DNA of 14,380 nucleotides from JAAETI01 sp965368515 (GCA_965368515.1 CBDUNF010000075.1:1-14380); one strand, 5' to 3'; shown: positions 1 through 7,318, counted from the stretch's first letter. Notes: generated by a model not told the origin, from the letters alone. Numbers and translations are program-made.

Positions 1-1470
1 CCCACCCTTGGCATGGCTCATCGTCTCGGGCTAGCGGATCTGGCCATGCCGTGCGCCGATCTCTCCGGCGGGCAAAGAAAGCGTCTCGCCCTGGCCGTTG
101 CTCTCTCCACGGAGTGCGACCTGCTCATCTTGGACGAGCCGACGAATCATCTCGACGTTGACTCCATCGACTGGCTCGAAGACCATCTCAAGGGAAGGCG
201 GGAGGCCATCCTCCTCGTTACCCACGACCGCTTCCTCCTCGATCGGGTCGCCAACCGGGTGTTCGAGGTCCATGATCGCCTGCTGTACACGCATCAAGGC
301 AGCTATCAGGATTATCTGGAGGCGGTGGCGACCCGCCAAGCACAGCAGACTGCCGCCGAACACCGGCTCAAGCAGCGGATCAAGACCGAGCTCACCTGGC
401 TGCGCCGGTCGCCCAAGGCGCGGACCACGAAATCGCGAGCTCGCATCGAGCGTGCGCATGACTTGATGGCGCAGCAACGCCACCAGGCTCGACAGGAGTT
501 GACCATCGATCTTCCCAGTCGGCGCCTCGGGTCCAAGGTGGTCCACCTTGATGACATCGGTAAGCACTTCGGCGGAGAATGGGTGTTGCGCCACATCACC
601 TACAAGATCCATCCTGACGCACGTCTCGGGATCGTCGGACCGAACGGAGCCGGCAAGACAACATTGCTCAACTTGATTGCAGGGCGGTTGGAGCCTGACG
701 AAGGAACGGTGACCCGTGGCACCACGGTGTATCCCGGATGGTTTGGACAAGACCCGCGACCAATCGCCGCTGATCTCCGCCTTCACGAGGTGGTACGCGA
801 GCAAGTCGATGAGGTGCAACTCAAGAGTGGCATTCGAGTATCGGGATCCCAGTTGCTGGAACGATTCCTGTTCACACGAGATCAACAGCAGTCGGAGGTT
901 GGCGAACTGTCCGGGGGAGAGCGACGCCGCCTCGAACTCCTCCTCAGCTTGATGGAAGCTCCGAACCTTCTCTTTCTCGACGAGCCAACCAACGACCTCG
1001 ATATCGACACGCTCAGCGTCCTCGAGGAGTATCTCGACGCGTGGGAAGGTGCCGTGGTCGTCGCCAGCCACGATCGCTACTTTCTCGAACGAACCTGCGC
1101 GGACATATTCTCGATCGAGCCCGATCATTCCGTTCGCCATCACCCTGGGGGCTGGGTGGCCTATCGAGAGGCTGTCCTCGCCAGCGCATCGCCCGGTTCA
1201 AGCAATCCCGATCCGGTTGCGCGGCCGAAGCAGGCTTCCCGCCGCCTCACCTACAACGATCAGCGCAAACTCGCTGAGCTGACCAAGACCATCCCGCGTT
1301 TGGAGCGGGCGAGAAACAAGCTGACCGCCGACATTACAGACGCGGGAGACGATGTTGACCTGATCATCGAGCTGTCCGCGTCTCTGGCCGACACAGTCGC
1401 CGCGATGGATGCCGCGGAGACCCAGTGGCTCGAGCTGACCGAAAAGGCTGAGCAACTCGCCAGCGAATAG
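1..1470 (+). CDS. uup: ABC-F family ATPase, Uup-like (5' end cut by the window)
   Basis: Soluble ATPase with two ABC cassettes and no membrane segments; family members act on ribosomes or DNA rather than transport. The frame is open to base 1, so the N-terminus and first Walker A lie outside the window. Counting from the Met at base 13: first cassette signature LSGGQ (17-21), Walker B LLILDEP (37-43) and switch His71; a basic alpha-helical linker with WLRRSPKARTTKSRAR near 129-144; second cassette Walker A GPNGAGKTT (209-217), signature LSGGE (299-303), Walker B LLFLDEP (319-325) and His353. A charged, helical C-terminal tail of about 60 residues (about 420-480) looks like the coiled-coil domain of Uup. 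That tail and the linker wording favour Uup over EttA or antibiotic-protection ABC-F proteins. Family call is firm; the Uup subtype is inferred. Confidence 0.93.
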   Translation, partial: PTLGMAHRLGLADLAMPCADLSGGQRKRLALAVALSTECDLLILDEPTNHLDVDSIDWLEDHLKGRREAILLVTHDRFLLDRVANRVFEVHDRLLYTHQGSYQDYLEAVATRQAQQTAAEHRLKQRIKTELTWLRRSPKARTTKSRARIERAHDLMAQQRHQARQELTIDLPSRRLGSKVVHLDDIGKHFGGEWVLRHITYKIHPDARLGIVGPNGAGKTTLLNLIAGRLEPDEGTVTRGTTVYPGWFGQDPRPIAADLRLHEVVREQVDEVQLKSGIRVSGSQLLERFLFTRDQQQSEVGELSGGERRRLELLLSLMEAPNLLFLDEPTNDLDIDTLSVLEEYLDAWEGAVVVASHDRYFLERTCADIFSIEPDHSVRHHPGGWVAYREAVLASASPGSSNPDPVARPKQASRRLTYNDQRKLAELTKTIPRLERARNKLTADITDAGDDVDLIIELSASLADTVAAMDAAETQWLELTEKAEQLASE

Positions 1471-1491
1471 CGCCTCGGCGAGCCGAACCGG

Positions 1492-1989
1492 CTAAACGGG
1501 ATCGAGCTGTCCGCTGTCCTCGAAATAGGTCCACCCGTCCATGTCTGGCGGGTGCACTCCGAGCTGCGTCAGAATGGTCGATATCTGTGATCTGTGTTCT
1601 GTGCCATGGTTGATGGCCTGCAACAGGACTAGGCGCACCCGCATTTCCCACTTTCCCGGCGGATCGTCCCCGGTCACGACGATGGTGCGCCCAGCATCGC
1701 GCAGACCTGCTGCCCGCTCGAGGTCGGCGTTACCTCGATCCATCCTGTCGGTCACAGCGTCGAATCCGGGGAAAGGGTCTTCGGGCAGTGGTTCCGATCG
1801 TTCGTTCTCGAGCAGACGATGCGCATATGCGACTTGAGCATTGGCGATATGGACAAGGGTGGCAGCGATCGTGCCGTAGGTCCCTTCGACTGACGTACCG
1901 AGCTGTTCGGTCGACAGCGGACGACAGGCGGCGAGCAGTCGCTCGTTCATCATCGTGTTGTGGCGAAAGAATTCCGTGAGTAGGTCCAT
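1492..1989 (-). CDS. DinB-family four-helix-bundle protein
   Basis: 165-residue protein of the DinB/YfiT fold, a family of putative metal-dependent enzymes that includes thiol transferases; the substrate here is unknown. The expected three-histidine metal site is visible: His47 in LVHIAN, and His128 and His132 in INHGTEHRSQI, close to the C-terminal helix. Length is normal and no signal peptide is seen. The ATG at 1989 has no good Shine-Dalgarno but sits 6 nt after a TAGGGT box. It lies 42 bp downstream of the DUF6629-like gene on the same strand, so cotranscription is possible, although the box suggests its own start. Its 3' end converges on the ABC-F gene with a 21-bp gap. Confidence 0.85.
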   Translation of the reverse strand: MDLLTEFFRHNTMMNERLLAACRPLSTEQLGTSVEGTYGTIAATLVHIANAQVAYAHRLLENERSEPLPEDPFPGFDAVTDRMDRGNADLERAAGLRDAGRTIVVTGDDPPGKWEMRVRLVLLQAINHGTEHRSQISTILTQLGVHPPDMDGWTYFEDSGQLDPV

Positions 1990-1995
1990 GGCGGA

Positions 1996-2001
1996 ACCCT
2001 A
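1996..2001 (-). promoter_or_regulatory. Putative -10 box (TAGGGT) for a leaderless DinB transcript
   Basis: On the minus strand TAGGGT is followed by exactly 6 nt and then the ATG, placing the expected transcription start at or next to the start codon. It matches the actinobacterial TAnnnT pattern. No convincing -35 is visible, so this is a weak call on its own. Confidence 0.3.
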
Positions 2002-2031
2002 ACAACGCCGCCGCTTCGCTGGGGACGCGGT

Positions 2032-2697
2032 TCAGGCGGATTTCAGCCTTGGGAAGCGGAATCGATAGCGGTCGTTGCGCCGAAGGTGAACTGCAATCGC
2101 CAAGCTCGTGACTGCCGCCCAAACGCACCAGAGCGAGATGACCCCGGCGACCATCAAGACCGACAGCGCGATCACCGCGGCAAGGTTGGCCACCCCATAG
2201 AGAACCAGGTACCGGTCGGACGACACGAGCAGAGAGCCACAGGTCGTCAGGACATAGAAGGCTGTCACGGCTCCACCGAAGGTGAGCGATACCGAGTAAG
2301 ACAAGTAGTAGCCGCCATCCACCACATTGATCGGCCCTCGCACCACCGGCGCCATGAGGTAGATGCTCACGATCACCCCGAGTACAACTAGAGCAGCGGC
2401 ATAGGACCTGCGCTCCGTTTCCGGCTCGAGACGACGTACCACCCAGGGCACAAACCACGGAAGCAGTCCAAAGGCTACGGCCAGGTAGGCCCAAGCCGCC
2501 CACTGAGCCACCGCCGCGGGAACGTCCCCTTCAATTCCCCACCACACGAACGCTTCGACTACTTGGTGGAGGCCGAACACCACGGGAAGCGCAGCTAGAG
2601 GTCGTTCGTTGCTGTGCTCGACATGGCGCAGAGTATCGACCCCGATCGCAGCTATCGCTATTCCGCCTATCAGATCGACTTCCGGCGAGAAGCACAT
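2032..2697 (-). CDS. DUF6629-like multi-pass membrane protein
   Basis: 221-residue hydrophobic protein starting MCFSPEVDLIGG, the N-terminal pattern I associate with DUF6629 proteins, which have no known function. It has about seven hydrophobic segments, with conserved-looking polar residues early (RHVEH near 25-29; GLHQVVEAFVWWG near 41-53). His and Glu in membrane helix starts suggest a binding or catalytic site, but this is inference. An in-frame GTG two codons upstream (2703) is possible. The ATG at 2697 is preferred because it gives the family N-terminus and sits 6 nt after a TACGCT box. It lies upstream of the DinB-like gene on the same strand and diverges from the lipoprotein gene at 2778. 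Confidence 0.75.
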   Translation of the reverse strand: MCFSPEVDLIGGIAIAAIGVDTLRHVEHSNERPLAALPVVFGLHQVVEAFVWWGIEGDVPAAVAQWAAWAYLAVAFGLLPWFVPWVVRRLEPETERRSYAAALVVLGVIVSIYLMAPVVRGPINVVDGGYYLSYSVSLTFGGAVTAFYVLTTCGSLLVSSDRYLVLYGVANLAAVIALSVLMVAGVISLWCVWAAVTSLAIAVHLRRNDRYRFRFPRLKSA

Positions 2698-2703
2698 GCA
2701 CAC

Positions 2704-2709
2704 AGCGTA
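2704..2709 (-). promoter_or_regulatory. Putative -10 box (TACGCT) for a leaderless DUF6629-like transcript
   Basis: Reading the minus strand, TACGCT is followed by GTGTGC and then the ATG at 2697, so a start 6-7 nt downstream would produce an mRNA with no leader. No Shine-Dalgarno is visible. No -35 was identified. Confidence 0.3.
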
Positions 2710-2777
2710 GGCTCTGCCGGCGCCGGGTGGGCCGATGCCTCGGGAACCCTGACATACGATCTCACCGTCAAACCGCC

Positions 2778-3278
2778 ATGATCACGAAGTTGCTACTCAC
2801 CATTGCCGCCTTAGTTCTCCTGCTGACCGGATGTAGCGCGGAGGGAGACGGCACGACAGGGCCGAGCGATACTTCCGCGAATGCTCGTGAAGGCACAGCC
2901 GCCGGAACGGTGTCAGTCAGGCTCGAGACGGTTCAGGGGATCTTTACCGAGGGTTTCGAGGTCGGGCTCCGCTTCGAGGACGGGGACGGCAAGGTCATCG
3001 ACGCAACACTGTGGAGCGCGTTCGTCGAGTCTCAGGTAGAACCCGCGGCTCGTGACTACTACGGGAGCGTCTACGAGTTGACGGTGCCCGCGGGGCGTGT
3101 GGCGGTTCTAGCGTCTGCCAACATTGGAATCGGGCCGGGTCCGGAGATCCCAGATATCGAGGGAAACCTGCGGTGTCGCCTCGATCTCGATATAGGCGAA
3201 GGCGAACACGTAGCCGTAGAGGTTGCATTTACCGGTAACTCCGACTGCCTCAGTTTGGTTGGCCGCTCCGACATTTGA
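2778..3278 (+). CDS. Putative secreted lipoprotein of unknown function
   Basis: 166-residue protein with a clear type II signal peptide: a Lys4 charge, a Leu-rich core, and the lipobox LLTGC with Cys19 as the lipidation site. The mature part begins with a flexible Gly/Ser/Thr linker and continues as an acidic, probably beta-sandwich domain of about 130 residues. Two cysteines (in the LRCRLDL and NSDCLSL segments) could form a disulfide. I do not recognise a family. An upstream in-frame ATG at 2727 would add 17 residues ahead of the signal peptide and is rejected for that reason. The 3' end converges on the DUF1801 gene with a 7-bp gap. Confidence 0.75.
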   Translation: MITKLLLTIAALVLLLTGCSAEGDGTTGPSDTSANAREGTAAGTVSVRLETVQGIFTEGFEVGLRFEDGDGKVIDATLWSAFVESQVEPAARDYYGSVYELTVPAGRVAVLASANIGIGPGPEIPDIEGNLRCRLDLDIGEGEHVAVEVAFTGNSDCLSLVGRSDI

Positions 3279-3285
3279 CCGTGAG

Positions 3286-3636
3286 TCAGCGGCTTTCGCA
3301 CCAGGCAGCAACAACCTCGAGCAACTGCTCTTCAGCTGCATCCGCTGCGGCCATGTCTGCGAGTTTGATATAGCGGGCTGTGTCCCCGCCGCCTTCGAGA
3401 AGTGGGTGACACCCGGGAATCGAAGCTCCGGTGTGAAACATGAGGCTCACGTGCGCTTTGGTGCGGGGGTTGATGCTCGCCATGTTTCCCTTGTACATGA
3501 ACGTTGGGCTCTTCCACTTGATGGTCTCAGAGATCCGACCATCCGCCAGCAAGATCTGGCGCACGCGCTGCATTACGTCGAGTAGCGGATGATCGGAGTC
3601 AGCGAACCAAGCGTCGACTTCAGGGGTTGTAGCCAT
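3286..3636 (-). CDS. DUF1801 (YdhG-like) domain protein
   Basis: 116-residue protein with the DUF1801 core wording ISETIKWKSPTFMYKGNMASI at about 35-55, followed by LMFHTG and an ARYIKL segment near 87-92. These match the YdhG/frataxin-like fold proteins common in soil bacteria. Molecular function is unknown; the fold is sometimes linked to iron or small-molecule binding, but nothing here proves that. It starts 19 bp after the stop of the APH-type kinase on the same strand and is probably cotranscribed with it. The length is typical of the family, so the gene appears intact. Confidence 0.85.
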   Translation of the reverse strand: MATTPEVDAWFADSDHPLLDVMQRVRQILLADGRISETIKWKSPTFMYKGNMASINPRTKAHVSLMFHTGASIPGCHPLLEGGGDTARYIKLADMAAADAAEEQLLEVVAAWCESR

Positions 3637-3655
3637 GCTGAAATCATGTCGTGTG

Positions 3656-4555
3656 TCAAAGCAGGAGCGCCTCCTCGATCAATCGTTCGAGACGGTCTCG
3701 CACGGCGTTGGATTCAGGCGTAAAACCCAGCGGGCTCCATCCGGCTAGATATGAGTCCAGTTCCGGCACGGCTCGACACAACGCTGTGACAATCCAGTAG
3801 GGAAGCGTCGCCAAGGTCGAGCCGGTGAGTTTGGCGTACTCAGCAATGAAGTGCTCGGCAGCGCCGTCGAGTCCGAAGAACCGCATCTCGGCAAAGCAGT
3901 AGCCAACATCGCCAACCGGATCACCTTCTGTCGCTGCTTCCCAGTCGAGTACGGCAACGACCTCGTCCTGGCGCCACAGCAGGTTTCCCGGCCAGTAGTC
4001 ACCGTGGACGAGATTGGTCGCGACCCGTTCGCCGGGGCAGAGCTCGCGCCGGCGTGCAAGGAGGACCTCCCCGCGGCGGTGGGCCAGCAGGGTTTCGGGA
4101 GGATCCAAGTCGACGGGGCTCGGAGGTGCGCTGCGGAACAGCGTCGCCAAGCTTGGAACAACCTCGACGGCGTGAATCGCAGCGAGGGTGTCGGCAAGCT
4201 GACTGGCCCATCGGATGGGGTCATGCGGTGTGATGACGGCAGCACCTTCGACATAATCGGTGACGATCGCCGTGGTCTTACCCAACTGGCCCGACCATGC
4301 CACACCCGGAACGGGCACACCCGATCGCCCCACAGCACGGATGACGGCTTCCTCACGAGCCGCGATGCCGGCATCGAACCCGAGCGACCATCTCCCGTGA
4401 CGCCTGAGCGCAAAACGGTGACCATCCGAGGTGACGAGGACGTCGGTCGTGGCGCTCTGCCCACCCTCGATCCGCCGCTCGAACATCACCTTTGTACCCA
4501 GGATCGTCGACACCTTTGTCAGCTCGATCGGCGTGGGCAGAACTTCGTATCTCAT
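3656..4555 (-). CDS. APH-type small-molecule kinase (phosphotransferase family)
   Basis: 299-residue protein of the aminoglycoside-phosphotransferase/choline-kinase superfamily. Numbered from the ATG at 4555: GGQSATTD (31-38) is the nucleotide-binding turn, HGDYWPGNLLW (184-194) is the catalytic loop with Asp186 and Asn191, and LDWEAA (203-208) carries the Mg-binding Asp204. It therefore probably transfers phosphate from ATP to a hydroxyl on a small molecule; the substrate cannot be read from the sequence, and resistance to an antibiotic should not be assumed. Two longer starts exist in frame (ATG 4582; another at 4660 that would overlap the divergent synthase gene). The 4555 start is chosen because the fold begins just after it, but no strong Shine-Dalgarno supports any of them. 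Confidence 0.85.
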   Translation of the reverse strand: MRYEVLPTPIELTKVSTILGTKVMFERRIEGGQSATTDVLVTSDGHRFALRRHGRWSLGFDAGIAAREEAVIRAVGRSGVPVPGVAWSGQLGKTTAIVTDYVEGAAVITPHDPIRWASQLADTLAAIHAVEVVPSLATLFRSAPPSPVDLDPPETLLAHRRGEVLLARRRELCPGERVATNLVHGDYWPGNLLWRQDEVVAVLDWEAATEGDPVGDVGYCFAEMRFFGLDGAAEHFIAEYAKLTGSTLATLPYWIVTALCRAVPELDSYLAGWSPLGFTPESNAVRDRLERLIEEALLL

Positions 4556-4567
4556 AGCCGCCCAATC

Positions 4568-4607
4568 GTACGTGATAGACATTGCATGCCAGTCCGATTT
4601 GTACGTG
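4568..4607. repeat. GTACGTG direct repeat in the divergent kinase/synthase promoter region
   Basis: The heptamer GTACGTG occurs at 4568-4574 and again at 4601-4607, 33 bp apart start to start, which is close to three helical turns and so puts both copies on the same DNA face. They lie between the two divergent genes, the second directly before the extended -10 box. A binding site for an unidentified regulator is possible; chance is also possible for a 7-mer. Confidence 0.35.
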
Positions 4608-4616
4608 TGCGATAAT
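4608..4616 (+). promoter_or_regulatory. Putative extended -10 promoter element for the alpha-oxoamine synthase
   Basis: TGC-GATAAT is an extended -10 (TGn followed by a hexamer matching TATAAT at five of six positions). It predicts a transcription start near 4622, about 22 nt before the chosen ATG at 4645. The more upstream in-frame starts (4582, 4615) would lie before this start site; ATG 4621 could be a leaderless alternative. No -35 is apparent, as is common for extended -10 promoters. Confidence 0.4.
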
Positions 4617-4644
4617 GCCGATGCCCCATCCTCGGCCGGGTTCA

Positions 4645-5895
4645 ATGGTTTACGCACCACGTCGGAATGAGATAGACCGAACGATCGATCTCCGTCACCC
4701 CGATCCTTTCGGCGAGTTTGGCCGTTTCGACACCGCTCGTCGGCTGCAGCGGGCGGGTCTGTATCCGTACTTCCGCCCCTTTGATCGGTCGGAGGGTACC
4801 GTTGCCGCCATCGACGGCCACGAAGTACTCATGTTCGGATCGAACAACTACCTCGGCCTCACCACCGATCCTCGTGTCCGCAACGCCGCGGCATCGGCAA
4901 TCGCCCAGTTCGGTACGAGTTGTACAGGTTCGCGGTTCCTCAACGGGACTTTGGAAATGCATATGCGGTTGCAGGAGGATCTCGCCGACTGGGTAGGTAA
5001 GGAAGCTGCCCTGGTGTTCTCCACGGGGATGCAGGCGAACCTAGGAGCGATTTCGGCAATCGCAGGGCGGCACTCGGTCCTGCTGCTGGACGGCTCGGAT
5101 CACGCATCGATCATCGACGGCGCCCGGCTTGGCCATGCCCGCAGGACGATCCGGTTCAAGCACCAGAACATCGCAGATCTCGAACGCAAGGTCCACGCTA
5201 TCGACGGCGACCTTGGCGTCATCGTTGTGATCGACGGCGTGTACTCGATGGAAGGCGACATCGCTGATTTGCCGGGCGTGGTCGATGTCGTGCGGAGGTA
5301 CGGTGGCCGGTTGGTTGTCGACGATGCTCATGGAGTGGGCACGATCGGCGGGGGTCGTGGCACCGGCTTCCATTTCGGGCTTCAGGACGAGGTGGATCTC
5401 GTGATTGGGACGTTCTCGAAGTCCCTTGCGTCGATTGGTGGCTTCGTTGCCGGCGATGCGGACACGATGCACTTCATCCAGCACACCGCAAGATCCATGA
5501 TGTTCTCTGCGGCGTTGCCCCCTGGTGATACCGCTGCCGCGCAGACGGCACTAGAGATCCTCCGAAGCGAGCCCGAACGAGTGGAACGGCTGGATGTCCT
5601 CGCCGACCGTCTTCGGATGGGTCTGGTTGCCGCGGGATTCGAGACTGTGGGGCGCGGAACACCAGTCGTGCCAGTGCTCATTGGTGACGACACCAAGACG
5701 TTCCAGATGTGGGGTGAACTCGTCGAGCGAGGCGTCTATGTCAACCCGGTTGTATCCCCGGCAGTCCCCGACGGCCTACAACTGCTGAGAATGTCGGTGA
5801 TGGCAACCCACGAGGAAGAGCAGATCGACGATGCTCTCGAGGCCTTGGTTCAAGCCCGTCGTGCTGTCGGTGGCGAGTTCGGAGCCCGCCGCTGA
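4645..5895 (+). CDS. PLP-dependent alpha-oxoamine synthase, serine palmitoyltransferase-like
   Basis: 416-residue fold-type I PLP enzyme that would condense an amino acid with an acyl thioester, releasing CO2. Key sites, numbered from ATG 4645: SNNYLG (66-71); GTSCTGSRFLNGTL (90-103); SDHAS with PLP-stacking His153; VVDDAHG with Asp226 and His229; the PLP lysine Lys259 in GTFSKS (255-260), followed by LASIGGF; and Arg382 in LRMSVMATH. The TFSKS-LASIGGF wording is closer to serine palmitoyltransferases than to BioF or glycine C-acetyltransferase, whose lysine loops usually read GKxxG. No biotin genes, threonine dehydrogenase, acyl carrier protein or other sphingolipid genes lie nearby, so the substrate is open. 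Length is normal for the family. It diverges from the APH-type kinase. Confidence 0.9.
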   Translation: MVYAPRRNEIDRTIDLRHPDPFGEFGRFDTARRLQRAGLYPYFRPFDRSEGTVAAIDGHEVLMFGSNNYLGLTTDPRVRNAAASAIAQFGTSCTGSRFLNGTLEMHMRLQEDLADWVGKEAALVFSTGMQANLGAISAIAGRHSVLLLDGSDHASIIDGARLGHARRTIRFKHQNIADLERKVHAIDGDLGVIVVIDGVYSMEGDIADLPGVVDVVRRYGGRLVVDDAHGVGTIGGGRGTGFHFGLQDEVDLVIGTFSKSLASIGGFVAGDADTMHFIQHTARSMMFSAALPPGDTAAAQTALEILRSEPERVERLDVLADRLRMGLVAAGFETVGRGTPVVPVLIGDDTKTFQMWGELVERGVYVNPVVSPAVPDGLQLLRMSVMATHEEEQIDDALEALVQARRAVGGEFGARR

Positions 5896-5977
5896 ACCTG
5901 CAGCGCCCGGCTATCGAGTGTTAACGACTTCGACCGATTGCTAGCCTCGACCACGTCCGACAACACGGAGGTGCAAC

Positions 5978-6343
5978 GTGCCCGGTGGATCTAAGTACGA
6001 GGGGCCAAGTGAGGCATTGACGCTCTACACCGCGGTTGTCACTCAGAGCGGAAGCGACACCGTCGTCAAGGGTGCCAAGAACCCGTACACAGCCCGCAAC
6101 GGTCACATGTTCAGCTTCCTCGACGCCGAAGGAACGATGGCGCTGCGGCTGTCCGATGAGCTGAGAGATGAGTTCTTGGCCCAATATGACAGCGGTCCCG
6201 TGATCCAATACGGGAGCGTCATGAGGGGATATGTCTCCGTTCCTGATGATCTGTTGCGCTCCACAAAGGCGTTGGGAGAGTGGTTCGACCGGAGCCACAC
6301 CTGGATTGGGACACTCGAGCCAAAGCCAACCAAGAAGAAATAG
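5978..6343 (+). CDS. Small TfoX/YjbR-like protein, function unknown
   Basis: 121-residue soluble protein with a GTG start and a strong Shine-Dalgarno (GGAGGT at 5967-5972, 5-nt spacing), which fixes the start. The core, HMFSFLD (43-49), MALRLSDELRDEF (54-66) and VIQYGSVMRGYVSVPDDLL (75-93), resembles the TfoX N-terminal/YjbR/CyaY-like fold seen in small bacterial proteins. This is fold-level similarity judged by eye, not an established assignment. The C-terminus is lysine-rich (KPTKKK), so nucleic-acid contact is possible but unproven. It lies 82 bp after the synthase on the same strand, and the gap is long enough for a separate promoter. Confidence 0.7.
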   Translation: MPGGSKYEGPSEALTLYTAVVTQSGSDTVVKGAKNPYTARNGHMFSFLDAEGTMALRLSDELRDEFLAQYDSGPVIQYGSVMRGYVSVPDDLLRSTKALGEWFDRSHTWIGTLEPKPTKKK

Positions 6344-6376
6344 AAGCTGAGAGCACGACGGTGGCTGCGCTTCGGT

Positions 6377-6382
6377 TACGCT
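6377..6382 (+). promoter_or_regulatory. Putative -10 box (TACGCT) for a leaderless VOC transcript
   Basis: TACGCT is followed by 7 nt and the ATG at 6390. No Shine-Dalgarno precedes the start, consistent with a leaderless mRNA. The same hexamer stands in the same place before the DUF6629-like gene. No -35 was found. Confidence 0.3.
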
Positions 6383-6389
6383 CCGCTTC

Positions 6390-6776
6390 ATGAAGCTCAA
6401 CGCAATCGGACTCCTCTGTGCGGATATCGAGAAGTCGCTTGCGTTCTATCGGATGTTGGGGGTCGCATTCGGTGAATACGACCCCGACGAAGGCCATTAC
6501 TCGGCGGATATCGGGGGCGGCATCCGGTTGATGCTCGATAGTCATCAAGTAGCTGAGATGTTCGTACAGGACTTCGCCGCACCACAGGGCAATGACCTCA
6601 TCACCCTTGCGGTCGAATTCGACGAGCCTGCCGCAGTAGACGAGGCGTTCACAGCCCTCACGGGTGCAGGGCACGCTGCGGTGCGAGAGCCATTCGACGC
6701 CTTCTGGGGTCAGCGATACGCAACTGTCGCCGATCCAGATGGCAATCCGGTGGACCTGTACGCGACGTCTGCATAG
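6390..6776 (+). CDS. VOC-family (glyoxalase/bleomycin-resistance fold) protein
   Basis: 128-residue protein with paired beta-alpha-beta-beta-beta modules typical of the vicinal oxygen chelate superfamily: the opening KLNAIGLLCADIEKSLAFY (2-20), a middle strand ITLAVEF (71-77), and the closing ATVADPDGNPVDLYA (111-125). The usual metal ligands are poorly kept: there is no His in the first strand, and the final acidic position reads Asp122 rather than Glu. A catalytic metal site is therefore doubtful, and a ligand-binding or sequestering role is as likely. Substrate unknown. It is followed by a 122-bp regulatory gap. Confidence 0.88.
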   Translation: MKLNAIGLLCADIEKSLAFYRMLGVAFGEYDPDEGHYSADIGGGIRLMLDSHQVAEMFVQDFAAPQGNDLITLAVEFDEPAAVDEAFTALTGAGHAAVREPFDAFWGQRYATVADPDGNPVDLYATSA

Positions 6777-6816
6777 ACAACAAGACGGCGCTTGGCGTCA
6801 GCTGCCCCGACAGCAC

Positions 6817-6834
6817 TGTCAAAGATTCTTGACA
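6817..6834. promoter_or_regulatory. Operator copy 1: TGTCAAAGATTCTTGACA, overlapping the -35
   Basis: 18-bp inverted repeat with perfect 6-bp arms TGTCAA/TTGACA around AGATTC. Its right arm is the -35 hexamer TTGACA at 6829-6834, so a bound protein would block RNA polymerase. A second copy differing at one base lies 47 bp downstream. The XRE repressor encoded two genes downstream is the obvious candidate binder (inference). Confidence 0.6.
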
Positions 6835-6858
6835 CACACTCGCTCGACCTTCTACTAT
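6829..6858 (+). promoter_or_regulatory. Promoter for the DUF2178-like/XRE operon
   Basis: Consensus -35 TTGACA (6829-6834), an 18-bp spacer, and a -10 TACTAT (6853-6858). The expected transcription start is about 6865, inside the second operator copy. The leader of about 34 nt then carries AAAGGA at 6884-6889 ahead of ATG 6899. Confidence 0.6.
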
Positions 6859-6863
6859 CGACG

Positions 6864-6881
6864 TGTCAAAGATTCTTTACA
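6864..6881. promoter_or_regulatory. Operator copy 2: TGTCAAAGATTCTTTACA, at the transcription start
   Basis: Matches operator copy 1 at 17 of 18 positions. Together the two copies bracket the -10 and the start site, a typical layout for tight autorepression. The 47-bp centre-to-centre distance is about 4.5 helical turns. Confidence 0.6.
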
Positions 6882-6898
6882 GCAAAGGACACCACACA

Positions 6899-7318
6899 AT
6901 GAGCTTCCAAGCAAAGAGCACCGCAGTGATGCTGACAGCTCTGGTCGCTGCGTACACCTGGTACGGACTCCAGGTCTATCGATTAGCCGGCGAGGGCCCG
7001 GTGGGCGAAGTCAACTACCAGCCTCTCGTTCTGGTCGTTGTCGTGCCGCTGGTCGTCATCGCCACAATTGGCCACATTGCCATCTCGGCATGGAACCCGG
7101 ATGAGGCAGATTTCTCAGACGAGCGTGACCGGGAGATCGCCCGCCGCGGCTCCATTTTGGGCGGATGGATTGTAAGCATTGCCGCTCTCGGTGCGCTGTT
7201 CGCCGCGATGGCCGAAGTCAGCCACTTCTGGATCGCGCACCTGCTGTTGGCGGGCCTCGTACTTGCCGAGCTGGTGGATGGCGCGTGGCGACTGGTTCTG
7301 TATCGGCGAGGGGTCTGA
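6899..7318 (+). CDS. DUF2178-like four-helix membrane protein
   Basis: 139-residue integral membrane protein with four hydrophobic helices (about 8-27, 43-64, 86-105, 110-132). A cytoplasmic-looking loop SDERDREIARRGS at 73-85 is the feature I associate with DUF2178-type proteins that sit next to YgzD-like XRE regulators. Function is unknown; the pairing suggests an accessory or sensing partner of the regulator. The ATG at 6899 follows AAAGGA by 9 nt. An in-frame GTG at 6863 would start before the expected transcript start and is not used. The XRE gene begins 1 bp after its stop, so the two are one operon. Confidence 0.75.
   Translation: MSFQAKSTAVMLTALVAAYTWYGLQVYRLAGEGPVGEVNYQPLVLVVVVPLVVIATIGHIAISAWNPDEADFSDERDREIARRGSILGGWIVSIAALGALFAAMAEVSHFWIAHLLLAGLVLAELVDGAWRLVLYRRGV

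Noticed and set aside
31..1143. Long 370-codon minus-strand open frame opposite the ABC-F gene
   Set aside because: It is antisense to a gene with perfect ABC motifs, and its translation has no recognisable domain; it is a high-GC shadow frame.
1481..1493. AGCCG-AAC-CGGCT hairpin between the ABC-F and DinB genes as a terminator
   Set aside because: Only a 5-bp stem with a 3-nt loop and no T-run; it overlaps the DinB stop codon. Not strong enough to call.
3262..3296. GCCGCT...AGCGGC followed by TTT as a shared terminator of the lipoprotein and DUF1801 genes
   Set aside because: 20-nt loop and only three T residues; likely chance.
3656..4660. Antibiotic-resistance (aminoglycoside kinase) label for the APH-type gene
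   Set aside because: The catalytic motifs are shared by many kinases of choline, macrolides, homoserine and others; nothing in the sequence or context points to a drug.
6863..6898. GTG start at 6863 for the DUF2178-like protein
   Set aside because: It would lie at or before the expected transcription start and inside the second operator; ATG 6899 has a ribosome site.
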